A DNA stretch of 64,000 bases from Brumimicrobium glaciale (lineage in GTDB: Bacteria > Bacteroidota > Bacteroidia > Flavobacteriales_D > Crocinitomicaceae): the NCBI RefSeq assembly GCF_004152935.1, contig NZ_SETE01000010.1:1-64000 (forward strand), in the 5' to 3' direction. Within the stretch, counting starts at the first letter, position 1, and every line of letters starts with the position of its first letter. Shown piece by piece: positions 63,696 to 64,000 of the stretch. The translations under genes were made by a program, and so were the position numbers. Under the pieces are notes generated by a model. That model did no database searches. It worked only from the letters and a program-made list of their open reading frames with translations, and had not been told where the DNA came from.

Positions 63696-64000
63696 ATGAC
63701 AAAAAGCTTCAAATATGATAAAACAGCAAAGGTCTTATTTATCGTAGCATTTATAGTACTTGCCCTTTACTTCTTTACGAATGTATTGATGCCGATTATT
63801 TTTTCAGCTATTGTATCATTGATTCTATTACCAATTGTAAAATTCTTTGATAGAATTGGAATCAATAAATCAGTATCTGTTACTTTAACAGTATTAATTC
63901 TTTTGATTTTTACTTCAGGAATAGTTAGTGTTCTTGTTTTTCAAAGTCAATCTATTGTTGTTGAGCTACCAAAAATGATGAATGAAAATGAAAATTTTCT
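63696..64000 (+). CDS. AI-2E family protein, partial at window end
   Basis: The frame from ATG 63696 stays open to the window end (101 codons). It begins MTKSFKYDKTAKVLFIVAFI and has the N-terminal hydrophobic hairpin (VLFIVAFIVLALYFFTNVLM, then IIFSAIVSLILLPIVKFF and IGINKSVSVTLTVLILLIF) typical of AI-2E/PerM proteins. The start of the soluble middle segment follows. It is a second family member besides 6327-7349. Only 32 bases from mutB, so possibly co-transcribed. Confidence 0.8.
   Translation, partial: MTKSFKYDKTAKVLFIVAFIVLALYFFTNVLMPIIFSAIVSLILLPIVKFFDRIGINKSVSVTLTVLILLIFTSGIVSVLVFQSQSIVVELPKMMNENENF

Overview
The window reads as a chromosome segment of a low-GC member of the Bacteroidota, most likely order Flavobacteriales. 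A Crocinitomicaceae/Fluviicola-type relative is my best guess, but that placement is inference. The evidence is a short group-1 sigma factor (288 aa, no region 1.1), several TAnnTTTG -7 promoter boxes close to start codons with few Shine-Dalgarno sites, a GldI gliding-motility lipoprotein next to a DHH phosphoesterase, a secreted nuclease-like protein with SprB-like repeats and a type IX secretion (T9SS) C-terminal domain, a transketolase split into two genes, an unusually long GAPDH, and many lipoproteins and small outer-membrane barrels. No rRNA, tRNA, phage, complete insertion sequence or CRISPR array was seen.

Positions 1-8,070 are accessory in character. Single plus-strand genes (APC permease, two barrel-like proteins, a lipoprotein, an AI-2E family protein) are separated by large imperfect palindromes. 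Several of these end in GCTAAC/GTTAGC and so resemble integron attC sites. Two genes here are broken by single-base frameshifts; one is a clear DUF6364-type antitoxin remnant. The 7,350-8,070 stretch has no convincing gene.

Positions 8,071-19,335 hold a BioF-like acyltransferase, an M61/PDZ peptidase, dihydrolipoyl dehydrogenase, the T9SS-exported protein, and a duplicated three-gene block. The block is a small membrane protein, a lipocalin and a barrel protein. In the left copy the lipocalin has decayed; in the right copy the membrane protein has decayed. A ClC channel follows.

Positions 19,400-27,820 are a minus-strand stretch: two FKBP isomerase lipoproteins including GldI, a DHH phosphoesterase, two secreted unknowns, dapA with a DUF6913-like gene, then ligA and prmC. 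A 96-bp tandem repeat lies between the dapA and ligA groups.

Positions 27,900-45,900 carry the two transketolase halves with a von Willebrand A (VWA) gene between them, a class III aminotransferase, a Crp/Fnr regulator, a TPR protein, gyrA, clpC, and a plus-strand run of two small unknowns, cca, a pRiA4-ORF3-like gene, a methyltransferase, a TraB/GumN protein and a third FKBP lipoprotein.

Positions 46,000-64,000 hold GAPDH, rpoD, DegP/HtrA, dapF with a coupled membrane-anchored partner, a 730-bp repeat-rich gap with a candidate miniature element, a GNAT-mltG-phosphoribosyltransferase operon, an MtfA-like peptidase, a DUF1275 protein, a SulP transporter, two unknowns, and the methylmalonyl-CoA mutase pair mutA-mutB. 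A second AI-2E family gene is cut by the window end.

Taken together, much of the core content serves central carbon metabolism (Lpd, transketolase, GAPDH, MutAB), diaminopimelate and peptidoglycan (DapA, DapF, MltG) and folding or quality control of exported proteins (three FKBP lipoproteins, DegP, MtfA). The most unusual material is non-coding: families of palindromes and repeats in nearly every long gap.
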